From contig JADDTR010000043.1 of the NCBI GenBank assembly GCA_015345905.1, positions 35,528 to 99,527 of the forward strand: DNA of 64,000 nucleotides. Reading direction: 5' to 3'. Positions 34,158 to 45,443 of the stretch are shown in pieces. Made by a program: the position numbers and the translations under genes. The stretch's first letter is position 1. Each line of letters starts with the position of its first letter. The notes below the pieces were generated by a model that had not been told where the DNA came from, searched no databases, and worked only from the letters and a program-made list of their open reading frames with translations. The stretch comes from Aotearoamyces nothofagi (lineage: Eukaryota; Ascomycota; Leotiomycetes; Leotiales; Tympanidaceae).

Positions 34158-34398
34158 TGTACTCTACTGTACTCTACTGTACTGTACTGTACTCTACTAC
34201 TCTACTGTACTGTACTCTACTGTACTGTACTCTACTGTACTGTACTCTACTGTACTGTACTCTACTGTACTGTACTGTACTCTACTACTCTACTGTACTC
34301 TACTGTACTCTACTCTACTCTACTGTACTCTACTGTACTGTACTGTACTCTACTACTCTACTGTACTCTACTGTACTGTACTCTACTGTACTGTACTG
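34158..34398. repeat. TGTAC/TCTAC microsatellite array, about 240 bp
   Basis: Built only from CTGTA and CTCTA 5-mers in irregular order, so both strands read as mixtures of TACTG, TACTC and TACTA. Frames through it give Tyr/Cys/Thr/Leu-rich nonsense. It is the longest pure simple-sequence tract in the window. Confidence 0.9.
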
Positions 34399-37074
34399 GC
34401 CGGACAGGACAGCAAGTAATGTAATGATAACCACCGGCGTCCCACTCCCAGCTCCACCGCCCTTCCCGCCGTCGGAAAATCCCGATCCACCGCGCGGTCT
34501 CTCACTGGCCCCGCGGCCTCGCTCAAATCAGAAGATGGGGGCCGGGATGCGCGTCGTGGGTTTTTCACATGGCTTCTTCCCTCGATGTCCACTCGACGGT
34601 CGGTATCCACGGTAGGGTACGGTGCGCACCCTCCTACTTATTCCTGTGCGTTACTGTGCAGCACTGTGCAGCACTGTGCAGCACACCACGGCTACGCTGC
34701 AAGGGGAAACCTCTCGCGTGCTCCTCCGGGAAGGGAGATCGTCTCCAGACGGCTAAAAACAGAAGCATGTGATATCGATCGATGTGGGTTGGAAATGCCA
34801 TGCGGCGGATGCGCTGGATGCGACGGATGCGATGCGACGGAAGAATGCTTCAACGACGAGGTCGCTCGCCGACCTGCCAACTAGCCCGTGCTCGAGGGGC
34901 CCAAAAGCCAGCTTGCGTCCAAAGGCCGAGTTGGGAAGCGGACGGGGGACGGGGGACGGGAGATGAGGTTTGCCGATGATCCCGCGTGGCATCGGCTGGC
35001 CCCCTTCCTCGCGCCTGGACATGACTGGCACTGCAGACAGAGTAAGGGACGTACATGTGTACTTGTGCATGTACTGTATATACACTGTATGTACTGTGTA
35101 TATGTACAGTAGGATGTACATATATACGTATGCATATATTACATATGTATGTATGCATGCTTATGCTGGTGCTTATGCTGGTGCTTGTGCGTATGGGGTT
35201 GTAGGGTCTTATCAGCGGGCGCGGCCTCTATCCCGACATACAGACGACGTCCTCGACACATCTCCATCGCCAGCAGATGCCCAAGTGCATTCACTGCATT
35301 ACATTACATTACACATGTGCAGGACGGGACAGTATAGTATGGCCATCGAATCCATCGAATCCGTCGAATCCATCGCATCACCTCACATCCCATCCCATCC
35401 CCTCGCATCTCCGACGAGAGCGACGATCCGCTCCGTCGAGGCAGCCGCTCGTCGCTCGGTGCCTCACAAATCAGGAGCGCGACAATCACCGCAATCACCG
35501 CAATCACGGTCGTACAGTAATAGGAATTGCCCGTTGCGCGTGCAGCGCCGCCCGACGGCCAAGCATCCCTGCCGCTCTGCTTATCGCTCCACTCCCAGCC
35601 AATGGATGGCCCGTCGGCGCTACACCGAACCGGGCGCCCTGGCCGCGCGCCGGGCCATGCTGCCATGTGCGCGGTGGATCTGCCCACCGCGCTGCCCACC
35701 GCGCTGCCCAACTGGAATCCCGCCGTGCCGGTCACTGCGCGAACGAGCCCCCAAGCCCAGCGCTCTGCTGCAGCTCGGCTTCTGGCTTCGGGCTCCTGGC
35801 TTCTGGCGTCTGGCGTCTGCAGCACTACGGCAGGTAGAGCACAGCACACACGGTAGAGTTCGGCGCTGCGTTGCTGCATATTACCCGGGCTCTCGAGGCG
35901 GTCAGGCCAGACGCAGGAGAAAGGAGAGGATCACCATGGAGAGGAGAGATGAGCGAGCGAGCGAGCGCCAAGCAACGCGGTCGTCATGGTGTTGGAGGCC
36001 AGACGATCGTCATGCCTCGATGCACGCACCGGCCTCTCTGTCCATGACGCTCGTCGAGTCGAGGACAAAGCTTGTCCTCGCTGGCCTTGCCTTGCTGCCA
36101 GTACGTACTGTACCTACTGTGCTGTACGCACGTACGGATGGATACCCTTCGACCCTGCGACCCTGCGACCCTTCGACCTGATAACCCTTCTCTCATAGGG
36201 TTCACCGCCTCGCACCAACTGAGAATCGCCAGCTCAGGACTGATGTCTCCGCGGCCCACGGCAGCAGGTGCTGACCTCGCCGTCCTCTCCCACTCGCCCG
36301 TCTCCTCGAGGCCTCAGGACGCACGAGGCCTGCGCTTTCCTGTTCTCATAGAGTAATTCGCGCCTCATCAGCGCCAGAGATCAGCCTCGCCTCCGTCCAA
36401 ACACGGACAATCTCGCCCCCGCTAGCCCAGGCCGCCAGGCAGCCAGGCAGCCGTGCATCCTGTGGTACCGCCTAGTCCCCCATGAACCCTAGCGCCTCCG
36501 GAGTTCCACCGGCCCTTCGACGGTCGCCACGAGCCAGAGCAGCCAGCCGGGCCCGCCAGCCAATCAGCGCCGCCGACCCGCCGGCCAGCTGGTGGATTAG
36601 CCCTCCCGAGCCTCCCTCTTCTCTTCTCGCCGGCGCGTGCGCGGGGAGCCCAGTCCCGATCCAGCGCGGCGACCCATCCACCCTACCAGACATTCCCAGA
36701 CGTGCCATCCCAAGAGCGGCTGCGGGAGACGCGGGTGGCGCATAGCCGGATCGGCAGAAAGGAGAGGAGCGAGCAGAGAGGATAGAGGAGGGCAGCCAGT
36801 GTGCCGGATGGATATAGGCAAGACAGGACTGGACAGGACAGGACAGGACCTGTCGGATGGGTGTTGAGATGGGAAAGAAAAAAAACGTACCACGGCCCAT
36901 CATCACCAGATCTCCGCGTCTCGATCTGGCCCCCTCGCGGCAACCAATTGGTCAAGCTTTGCTTCTCGACGCGGCAGGCGAGGCCTGAGCAGACCTTTAC
37001 CGCCTCGCTAGCCCCTCCGTCTTTTTTTTTCATCCTCTTCGTCTTTTCTGCCTCTTCCTCGCCGGCAGATCGCG

Positions 37075-37190
37075 ATGGATGGATGGATGGATGGATGGAC
37101 GGACGGACGGGGTTCGGACCTGCGAATTCACTCCACGGCCGGCTTGGAGGGGGGGGATAGATCTGCTTGCTTGCTTGCTTGCTTGCTTGT
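37075..37190. repeat. ATGG/ACGG tetranucleotide and GCTT tetranucleotide tracts
   Basis: About seven (ATGG) units followed by (ACGG) units at 37075-37108, and a (GCTT)6-like tract at 37165-37190. Confidence 0.8.
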
Positions 37191-38119
37191 TCTGCTTGCC
37201 TGGCCGAGCCGTGTCGACGGTGCTGGCGGGTCTGGGAGCGTATCTATCTGGCCCGGGTCCTCTTTTGGAAACAGCACTGGGTAGAGAGAGAGGGAGCTGC
37301 ACTCCTGGATATCTATATATATTCTCTATCCAGTCGATCGATAGAACAGAAGTAAGATAGACAGATGTCTAATGCTCTTGGAGACTGCAGACGTTCTGAG
37401 CAGCTCTTGAGTCGCGTATCATGAATATGATATCAACAGATGGGGTCGATGGAACTCTGCAGATATATATATATATATGTTCAATCACTCTCCGAGACTA
37501 GATTCTCGAATGTCTTATGTACAGCAATCCATTGCTGATCTAATTATCTGATGATGGATGGTATAGACTAGTCTCGATATAAAAAAGATTTTTCTTTTTT
37601 AAATAAATAAATGAACAAATAAATATAATATAATATGAAACTCTGCGAGCGAAACCCTGATCTGATCTGATCTAGCAGCAACGGGAGCCTGCAGTAATGG
37701 ATAGGCAGCCCGATGAAGAGGAGAGTGGAAATGGAAGAGGAGAATGGATTCCGCAGATTTGGGGGATGTCGGGAAAGGCGCTGCATATCATATATATCGA
37801 TCTATGTTCATCCATCTCTGAAAGAAAGAAAGAAATAAATAAACATCGAAAGTTAGGGATTTCTCTTCTCAGGTAGCTTCAATTAAGCACAGAACCTATG
37901 GCTGGCTGGCTGGTTAGTTAGATGCCACTCCGGGACATCTCTGAGAATCAGGCTACTGGTTCGGCAATATGTATTTATTATATATTAGATATAGAGTAGA
38001 TATAGAGTGGATATAGAGTAGATATAGAGCGGAGTATACTATACCTGACCTGACCTGACCTGCTTGTACACTATACACTCTCTGTACTTTTGTGAGCTGA
38101 AGATTTGACTTCTTGAGAT

Positions 38120-38690
38120 TGGAGAGAGGAGGAGGGGGGGGGGGGGGAGAGAGGAGGAATGTATAGTTCAGGAGGGAGTATAGTTTGAGATAGGGGGGGG
38201 GGGGAAAGGGGGGATTGGGATTGGGATTGGGGCTGGGAGAGGGGATTGACAGACTGGATTGAGAGATAGGGGGGAAAGGGGGGATTGGGATTGGGATTGG
38301 GGCTGGAAGAGGGGATTGTCAGACTGGATTGAGAGAGAGGAGAAAAAGGGGAGAGCAGGAGAGAGAGGAGGAATGTATAGTTCAGGGGGGAGTATAGTTT
38401 GAGATGGGGGGGGAAGGGGGGATTGGGATTGGGATTGGGATTGGGAGAGGGGTTGGGATTGGGATTGGGGATTGACAGACTGGATTGGGCTTGGGATTGG
38501 GAGAGGGGTTGGGATTGGGATTGGGACTGGGAGAGGGGATTGTCAGACTGGATTGAGAGACTGGACTGACAGACTGGATTGAGAGACTGGATTGAGAGAC
38601 TGGATTGACAGACTGGATTGACAGACTGGATAGAGGGAGAGGAGGGAGGGACAGGGCAGAGAGGGAGAGGAGGGAGGGACAGGGCAGAGG
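38120..38690. repeat. purine-rich, G-tract minisatellite block (GGGATT units)
   Basis: Runs of G8-G12 and repeated GGGATT form a strongly purine-biased plus strand. The unit GAGAGGAGGAATGTATAG plus following sequence occurs at about 38146 and again at about 38358, a roughly 210-bp duplication. From 38555 the tract becomes GACAGACTGGATTGA-type units of about 19 bp. Many G-runs could fold as G-quadruplexes. Confidence 0.85.
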
Positions 38691-38914
38691 AAGAGAAACA
38701 AGCTGGAAGGATATTTATTCATCCTAATTGATCCATCTTGCTGAATCTCCATATCTTCACTCTACTGGACCTATAGCCTTGAACAATATAGATATAGGAC
38801 TGGAGAATAGAGCCGAGGCTCTGAAGCCGGGAGAGGGGATCGAGAGACTGGACGGAGGGAGAGGGTAGAGTGAGAGGAAGGACCTGGAAGGATCCTCATC
38901 TCTATATCTTCACC

Positions 38915-41252
38915 CTACTGTATCCAGCTAGCTACCTCCCCGAAAGCCTTCGGCTCCTGCGGTCCCTCGGCGTCGACGATATAGCCCAGCTCACACCTCG
39001 TGAACCCAACCCGCGCGGCCGTCTCGCCGTAGAACACGTCGAACTCGCCGCCCAGCGCATCCTCCAGCCCCGCCACGTCCCCCCGGGGATGCAGCACCCT
39101 CCACGGCTCCGCGCACGCGCGCCCCCTGCAGCTCTTCGTCACGAGCAGCAGCGCGTCCAGGCGCTGGACTACCTTTGCGACGGGGAACCCGAGCACCGCT
39201 GCTGTCGAGGCCCCGTCGGCGCCGGGGTAGATGTTGCGCACTTGATAGGGGTCGACCTGGAGGAGTGAGCATGGCGTGGGGATGAGGCGGTGCCTCTGGT
39301 GGGGGGAGTGGGGGGGACAGGAGAACATACGGTCATGGCATAGAGCTCGTGCTCGTTGGTACACCACACAGAGTAGTACAGGTCGTACCTCTCCCCGATC
39401 AGTCTCAGCGACTTGTACGTATTGTTGCGTCCGAAACTCACTGCCGTCCTGTCAGCCGCCTGCCCGCAAAGCCCTGCCCGCAGGTGGTGAGCGTATACCC
39501 CTCTCGCCAGAGTCAATCACAAACTCGGGCAGCCGGTGCGCCCCCTCGGCGATCGCCTGGCCCCAGTACTCGACGTTGACATGCTCCTGCCTCGCCCCCG
39601 CCGCCCGCGCGTCCTCGATGCCCCTGCCGCCGAGCGGGATGGCCGTGCCGTCGAAATCGCCGCGCGGGCCCGAGCCGGCGATTCTCAGGAACGTGGGAGC
39701 GAGGTCCGTGTGCGCGGTCACGATCGCTGTGCTCTCGCCGCGGGGCACGCCTGGACCGCGGATTATCAGCGGGATGTGGATGTCTTCTTCGTAGCCGCAG
39801 GTTTTGCCGGGGGGCAGGCGGTGCTGGCTTATGTGGAAACCTTGGATGGATGTCAGCGTGCTTTTTGAACAAGGAAAGGCGAGGAGATTGGTTGGATAGT
39901 GGGAGAATGAGGGCGGAAAAGGAGGTGGGAGTGATAGAAGACCTGCAGCTCAGCAGAATGAAGCAGAGTAGCAAGTGATTGCTGATGACCTTGGCTGAAT
40001 GGCGTGAAAAGTTGACCCAAGGCTTCAAGCCAGACCCGACGGGGATGACTTATTGAAGGCCTGGAGTTGAAGTTCCGTGATCCTCTAACATGTCTCGGCG
40101 TTGAGCAATTCTTTGCAGGGTCAAGGTGAAAATAAATATCGAGCCACGACATACCGTTGTCAGTTGAGTAAATCACGTAGGTATTGTCTAGGATACCATG
40201 GTGCTCTAGCCGTTCGATGACACCTTCAACCAGCTCGTCCACAGCCTGCAGCGCGCGGAGGCGCGCGCGATAGAAGTGGTCATTGTAGTCTATGACCGTG
40301 TCGTTCAATCGAGGGAGCCTCTTGACCCACGACGCTCCACTAGGCTACGCACGACTCAGTCAGCTACCTTCTCGTCCCAGCCCAGCCCGGCGCAGCCGTA
40401 CAGACCTCCTCGGGGTTGAAATTCTCCCTCCGCGGCACCCTCACGTCCTGGAACAGGTGCTCGTGCCTCGCTGCTGGAACCGGCGCCGAGAACAGGGACC
40501 CGACGTCGACCTTGCCCTTGCTCCCGTCCGGGGTCCCGACGTTTGAGTGCGGCGCGATGGGCGCGAGAGTCACGAAGAATGGCCTGCCCGATGCGACACC
40601 CTCGTCGATCAGGCCGTAGCCTTTGCGGGCGAGGACGTCGGTCGAGTAGCTGCCTTCCCAGCTCACCGGCTCGTCTCTGTTTCGCTGGAAGGTGGCGTTC
40701 AAGTACTGGTACGTATAGGGGTCCAAAAGGAAGTCAGAGGATGTCCAGCCGGCCGGATACGGATCGTTGTAGTTGTCGACGCTGTGGTGGTTGAAAAGCT
40801 TCCCCGTGTAGTAGGTGCTGTATCCGGCATCCTGGAGCCAGATTGGGAGGTAGTTCTCGTTGAAGCCCTGGCTGACGAACTTCTGGTAGCCGCCTGCGCT
40901 GGTCAGTCAGTTGCGAATCCTTTCAGGGCTTGATATCCGTGCATAGATCCATACCGTAGGGGGGGAAGACGTCCGTCACGTTGGTGTTGTGCGCATTACG
41001 GCCGGTCCACAGCGTGACCCGCGAGGGACAACACACCGCCGTCGAGCAGTAATGGCGCTTATACGAGGTGCCCTTGTCTACAATGTGCTTCTGAAGCAAC
41101 GGCATATACTCCAAAGAGTCCAGGTGGAGATCTTGGTCGTCGGTGATGATGAAGACGATGTTGGGCCTCGAATCCTTGTCGCCCAAGGGGATTTGCTGGG
41201 CAGCAATTGCAGCGGAGACAAGCCCCAGAAGTGCTGTCGTTAATATGAGCAT
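38915..41252 (-). CDS. arylsulfatase (type I sulfatase), secreted
   Basis: Six exons (40955-41252, 40406-40893, 40155-40344, 39499-39840, 39331-39440, 38915-39256) encode 589 aa, normal for fungal arylsulfatases. A signal peptide (LILTTALLGLVSAAIAA) precedes the metal site NIVFIITDDQD. The formylglycine motif C-x-P-S-R is complete at residues 74-78 (CCPSR), so this should be an active Cys-type sulfatase. Further marks are TDNGFHISQHRLPPGK, IPLIIRGPGV and NNTYKSLRLIGERY. It hydrolyses aryl sulfate esters outside the cell, releasing sulfate. The third intron (39841-40154, 314 nt) is several times longer than the other introns here. Divergent from the MFS transporter, with a TauD-type dioxygenase two genes away. 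Confidence 0.93.
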
Positions 41253-41693
41253 CTCGAGATCAGTCAAGGCAGATACGAGTGGTGGAGCGAAGAATCACGA
41301 CCATGAATTACCCGTCGGCGGCGATGAGGTTGCGATGTATCCGTGCTCAGATGTCTGTACTGTACACCACTTCCTGGCAAAAACCATCTTCTCTCGGTGC
41401 GATAGAGAGGTCATGCAAGGAACAGAGACTCCCAGCGACTTTTTATGCGCTCGCCAGAATGATAGAATATTCTGCGGCGATTGCGTGATGGCTTCAGATT
41501 AATGCCCCATAAAATTAGCATCACGATTCGGCCGGGACGTCCCATACCGATCTTATCCTCGTTAACGACCTTGGAGCCCTGTGGGGGGACGGCCGGCACA
41601 TGAAATCTACTGCATCTATGTTTTTCTTCCTGGAAATACCGCTCTTTGTCTGTCCAAGGTTTCATTGTCAAATGCCAACGTTGAGAGCTGGCG
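41253..41693. promoter_or_regulatory. shared divergent promoter, arylsulfatase and MFS transporter
   Basis: 441 bp between two divergent start codons, compatible with joint regulation. I did not find a perfect CYS3-type ATGRYRYCAT palindrome here. Confidence 0.4.
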
Positions 41694-43909
41694 ATGGCTT
41701 ATAATACGGATGTGGAGCAAGATGCGGGTGCAACTGATAGGGACGCAGTTTCTGAGACTTCGCCTTTGCTTGGGCCAATCGGGAAAGATGGGACGATTAC
41801 AACCGTTGGTGCCGCAGGGCATGATGGGACGTTGGAAAGTAACGGGCGGAGCGAGCAGAAGACTCAGAAAGGGGCCGCGGGCATGATAACTCTGCTGTTC
41901 ATCGGTGGGTGATATAGAGCACAAGGAATCTTCCCGGGACAGTTCTGACATACCTCATCTGTAGGCACGTTTGTTGCTAATGCCGACGGATCATTGGTGC
42001 TGGCTACAAACGGAACAATTTGCTCTCAATTCAACCAGCTGGAGTACGCAAGCTGGCTTACGACAAGTTACGTCTTAGCAATGTGCGCAGCTCAACCTGT
42101 GGTAAGACTTGGGCTCTTGGCATCCGACAACATATCACTGACCCAACAGTCTAGGCGGGAAAGCTGAGCGATATCTATGGGAGAAAGACAGTTCTATTGG
42201 TATCATATGCCATCTTTGCTATCGGCAGTGTGATAACGTGAGTGCTCGTTCTATGGATGAATCAGCGAGTTCTAATATCAGATAGTGGTTTGGGCCGCTC
42301 AATTGAAGAGGTCATTTTTGGTAGAGCCATTACTGGCATTGGAGGAGCCGGTGCTACTGTTCTCGTATCCATTTTGATCACAGGTAATGTCCCATGCTAC
42401 TTACAAGGGTCGACCACCCCGTTGACGATAGAAAGATCTCGTGCTGCCGATTCGGGTTGCAGCATGGAGAAGCTATGCCAATGTAGCTTCAACCATAGGC
42501 CGAAGTCTCGGAGGCCCCTTGGGTGGTGAGTTTCAGGCCATTCCTATGCTCTGAATCTGCTAACCAGCTTGTAGGGTACCTAGCCGATACAATTGGATGG
42601 CGATGGTAAGCTCACCAATCCGAGAAACAACATCATCGATCCTGACAGTAAATAGGGGATTCATCGGACAAGCGCCGCTGGTTATAACTGCCTTGGTACT
42701 TGTAGCCTTCCGGCTCAAGGACCCGCCCCTGAAAACCCGCCCCGAAACGGAACCAGGAAAGCCGGAATCAAAGCTGAAACGGATCGACTTTCTGGGAGCC
42801 GCATTGCTCAGCGCCGTGGTCGTCCTATTTCTCCTAATTGTGGACTCGGGCGGACAGCGAGACGAGTGGCTTTCGACTCAAGTTATATCCATGAGTGCCG
42901 CAGTACTTGTACTCGGAGCACTATTTTTCGTCTACGAGGATAGATATGCAAAAGACCCTATCCTGTCACCTAAGATCTTGATGAGACGTGACGTTGCTGC
43001 CTCATGTACTATTATGTGCCTTCAGACCTCTGCTCAACTGGCAGTAAGTACCCGTTCTTCGTATCAGAAAGAGCCCCAACCTGATCATCAAATCCGTAGC
43101 TTATGTTCTCTATCCCATTATATTTCCAAGTCACCGAAGAGGTTTCCAATACAGAAGCTGGAGCTCACTTGATTCCTGCCGTACTCGCAAATACTGTTGG
43201 CGGACTTCTGGCCGGTGTTTTTATCTCTAGGTAAGTTCTCGGCGAGGAGAGAAGTGTGACTGTGCTTATTTGATTAGGACTGGACGTTACAAGAGCATCA
43301 CAATTTTTGCTGCGCTGTGTGCAGCGGTTTCGTATACACTTCTCTTTCTGAGATGGAATGGAAATACCAATTTCCTCGATTCCTTGGATGTCATACCCGG
43401 AGGATTTGGCACAGGTATCATCGCTGCTTCCGCGTTTATTATTTTGACATCCAACATGCCACATGCTGACATGGCTGTATCCACGTCTGCTCTGTACTTG
43501 GCTGGCAATATCGGGATGGTATCTGGAGTTAGTATCAGCAGTTCAATCAGACAAGGAGTGTTGCGTTCTCTGCTCATCAAACGCCTTGATGGCCCTGATG
43601 CGTCAAAGGTAATGAATTCTCCTGATGACCGTTGGTGCTTCGAAGAACCCTGGCTAATTCGTGCACGCCTCTTACAGATCATTGAGAATACCCTATCCAA
43701 TGTCTCTTATCTCAAGACTCTCAAAGGCTCTATCAAAGAGACTGTTATTGCAAGTTATGTTGAGAGTCTTGGATACAGCCACGGTATATTTGATTCTACG
43801 AGGCCATCAATATATGACGTGCTGATCTAATTTAGTCTTCTCGTTTGCGGCCTCGATGGCTACGTTTGTGATAGCGCTCACAGTAAATGAGCATCCCCTA
43901 AAGAGATAG
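41694..43909 (+). CDS. MFS transporter, DHA2-like (Vba/Fnx1-related)
   Basis: Eleven exons: 41694-41904, 41965-42101, 42155-42237, 42286-42383, 42436-42525, 42575-42605, 42656-43043, 43100-43230, 43278-43608, 43678-43783, 43836-43909. They keep a single phase through all ten introns and give 559 aa. The cytosolic N-terminus has ETSPLLG, an acidic dileucine-type motif typical of vacuolar members. Major facilitator motif A is AGKLSDIYGRKTVLL after the second membrane helix, and the motif C-like region is GRAITGIGGAGATVLVS. About 14 membrane segments are expected. Vba/Fnx1 relatives move basic amino acids into the vacuole, but the neighbours (arylsulfatase, TauD-type enzyme) allow an organosulfur substrate, so the cargo is open. 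Confidence 0.85.
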
Positions 43910-44151
43910 GGACACCACGAAGGCCCTTCTACATGGATACTCTGGAAGTATAGATTCGCACGGAAGTGTTCAGGGGAAGTAACATTCTTCAACGGGATAG
44001 ATATAAGTCTATGAGGTTGATAAGTATAGAAGAGGGTTTAGATTTTGAGACAAGCATACTAGTAGGGAGCATGAAAATGTCCGTTCAAGGATTTAGCGAC
44101 ATGTATATCTATTCTATATATTGGACGGAAGATTGGGATCTTGTACCAATA
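43910..44151. other. convergent 3' spacer
   Basis: 242-bp spacer between the 3' ends of the MFS gene and the TauD-type gene. Nothing else seen. Confidence 0.6.
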
Positions 44152-45443
44152 CTAAATGGCGCCATCTCCATTAACAACTTGCTCTTTGATAGATCCCTGA
44201 GCAGCCTTTTCCAATCGATCAGCTCGCTGTTGTCTGCTCTCACTCGCCGGATCAAAGTACGCTACAGTACATTAGCATCAACATCAAACTTGAGGCGGTT
44301 CATCTACTGACGTTTCTCCCCAAAGACAGTTGTTCTCACACCCCTACGCGGTTCCTTGTAGGTTCCTGGAATAACACGATGCACAGAAGCTCGCTGTAGA
44401 CAATTAGCAAAGAAAATTCAAAGCATATCCCCAAGCCGATCTTTCCAGGGTCATTCGGAAAGTATAATTACGTTATCCCAGAAAGCAACGGAACCAACCT
44501 CCCACTTGAACCGGACATAATGATCATCCGCCGAATGCAAGTGCAACGCAAAGAAATCCAACAACTTATCCGACTCTAATTTCTTGAGTTCCGCAAAGCC
44601 ACTCACGAAGCCAAGATTGACATTCAACGCCTTCAATCTCGTAACCGGGTGCGTACGCACAGCAGGGTGGTGGGTATCAATAGGTGGACGATTCGGCCCG
44701 GTTCCCCAAAGGTCTAGAATCGTATCGTATTGTAGTCTTGAGGTGTGAATGGCGTGCAGCCCGTCGATGAAGTTCTTAAGATGGTCGCTCAGGGCGTCGT
44801 ATAAACCGTATTGAGACAACCATGCAGTGTCGCCGCCTACGGGCGGGTGTTCTTCCATGCGCAACATCGAGTATGAGGGTGGATTAATCTCGAATGAGGT
44901 ATCTGCGTGGAAATCTGAGCTGGGCCATGGTGTATAGTTATTAGTGAGGCGGTTGTCGATGTTACTGCCTTTGATGGTTACATGGCGCTGGTTCTTCTGC
45001 GCTGGATGCTTGTCTAGGATGCCTGGTTTGATTGTTAACTTGTCTTTGACACGACCTGGCCTGTAGAGTTGAGCGATCTTACCGTAATGCTCGAATAGCT
45101 CGACCTGCTTGTCGGTTGTCAAGTCCTGGCCACGAAAGAAAACGACGCCTCTCTCGGTGACGAGGAGGGCTAATTCGTCCAACTGCTGCGGCGTCAATTG
45201 TGACAATTGCACATCTTCCAACACTGTCCCAATCGACTCTGTTAGATCTTTTCGTGTTGCAATCGAAAACAATGCCTTCTTCTCGGGGTCAGCAAAGAAC
45301 GCCCTGTCCTTTGGAGGCACAATTTCTTCGCGGATTGGATCTGGCGGGTGGTGGTCCTTGATATTGGGATTGAAGTTTGGATGATATATTATCGGGTATC
45401 CCGAGTCTGGAGAGATATTATCAAACGCAGCGAGTTTCGTCAT
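44152..45443 (-). CDS. TauD/TfdA-type 2-oxoglutarate-dependent dioxygenase (sulfonate/taurine dioxygenase-like)
   Basis: Exons 44472-45443, 44312-44393 and 44152-44261 encode 387 aa. The iron site is H179-x-D181 in SSDFHADTSFE, with the distal His near 329 in RASVHRVIPG. A 2-oxoglutarate-binding Arg is expected in EPRRGVRTT. Family marks are GVVFFRGQDLT, HYGKIAQLY and PPVGGDTAWLSQYGLYDAL. The fungal family resembles yeast Jlp1, which releases sulfite from taurine or other sulfonates, so a role in sulfur scavenging is the best guess. The true start is ATG 45443; an upstream GTG in frame is not used in fungi. Two of three donors are weak (GTAATT, GTCAGT), but the phases fit. Confidence 0.87.

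Larger units (their letters stand above)
31519..38914. other. 7.4-kb gene desert rich in minisatellites
   Basis: No gene could be supported. The region is a patchwork of tandem repeats (listed separately), GTAC/ACAGTAC-rich DNA and GC-rich single-copy stretches with long but motif-free frames. The left edge is the promoter and leader of the FYVE gene. Confidence 0.55.

Noticed and set aside
33809-34615. 268-codon frame with long Tyr-Cys-Thr-Leu repeats
   Set aside because: It is only the translation of the TGTAC/TCTAC array; frames of similar quality exist in all phases.
34760-34884. Cys-rich reading CGLEMPCGGCAGCDGC, resembling another metal-binding peptide
   Set aside because: The Cys spacing comes from a GGATGC-like simple repeat; there is no own ATG in context, no branch site and no promoter comparable to the two supported mini-genes.
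34970-36181. 403-codon open frame
   Set aside because: GC-rich single-copy DNA with no recognisable domain, overlapping equally long frames on both strands; no family support.
38195-38540. GGGATT repeats taken as telomere-like DNA
   Set aside because: The unit is GGGATT/TTGGGA, not TTAGGG, and genes continue on both sides; it is an internal minisatellite.
42242-42529. 95-codon frame within the MFS gene, which at first looked like a frameshifted exon
   Set aside because: Placing an intron at 42384-42435 and resuming with DLVLPIRVAAWRSY restores a continuous transporter; no frameshift is needed.
44156-44165. ATGGCGCCAT, a perfect CYS3-type palindrome near sulfur genes
   Set aside because: It lies in the last coding exon of the TauD-type gene, between two convergent 3' ends, so a promoter role is unlikely.
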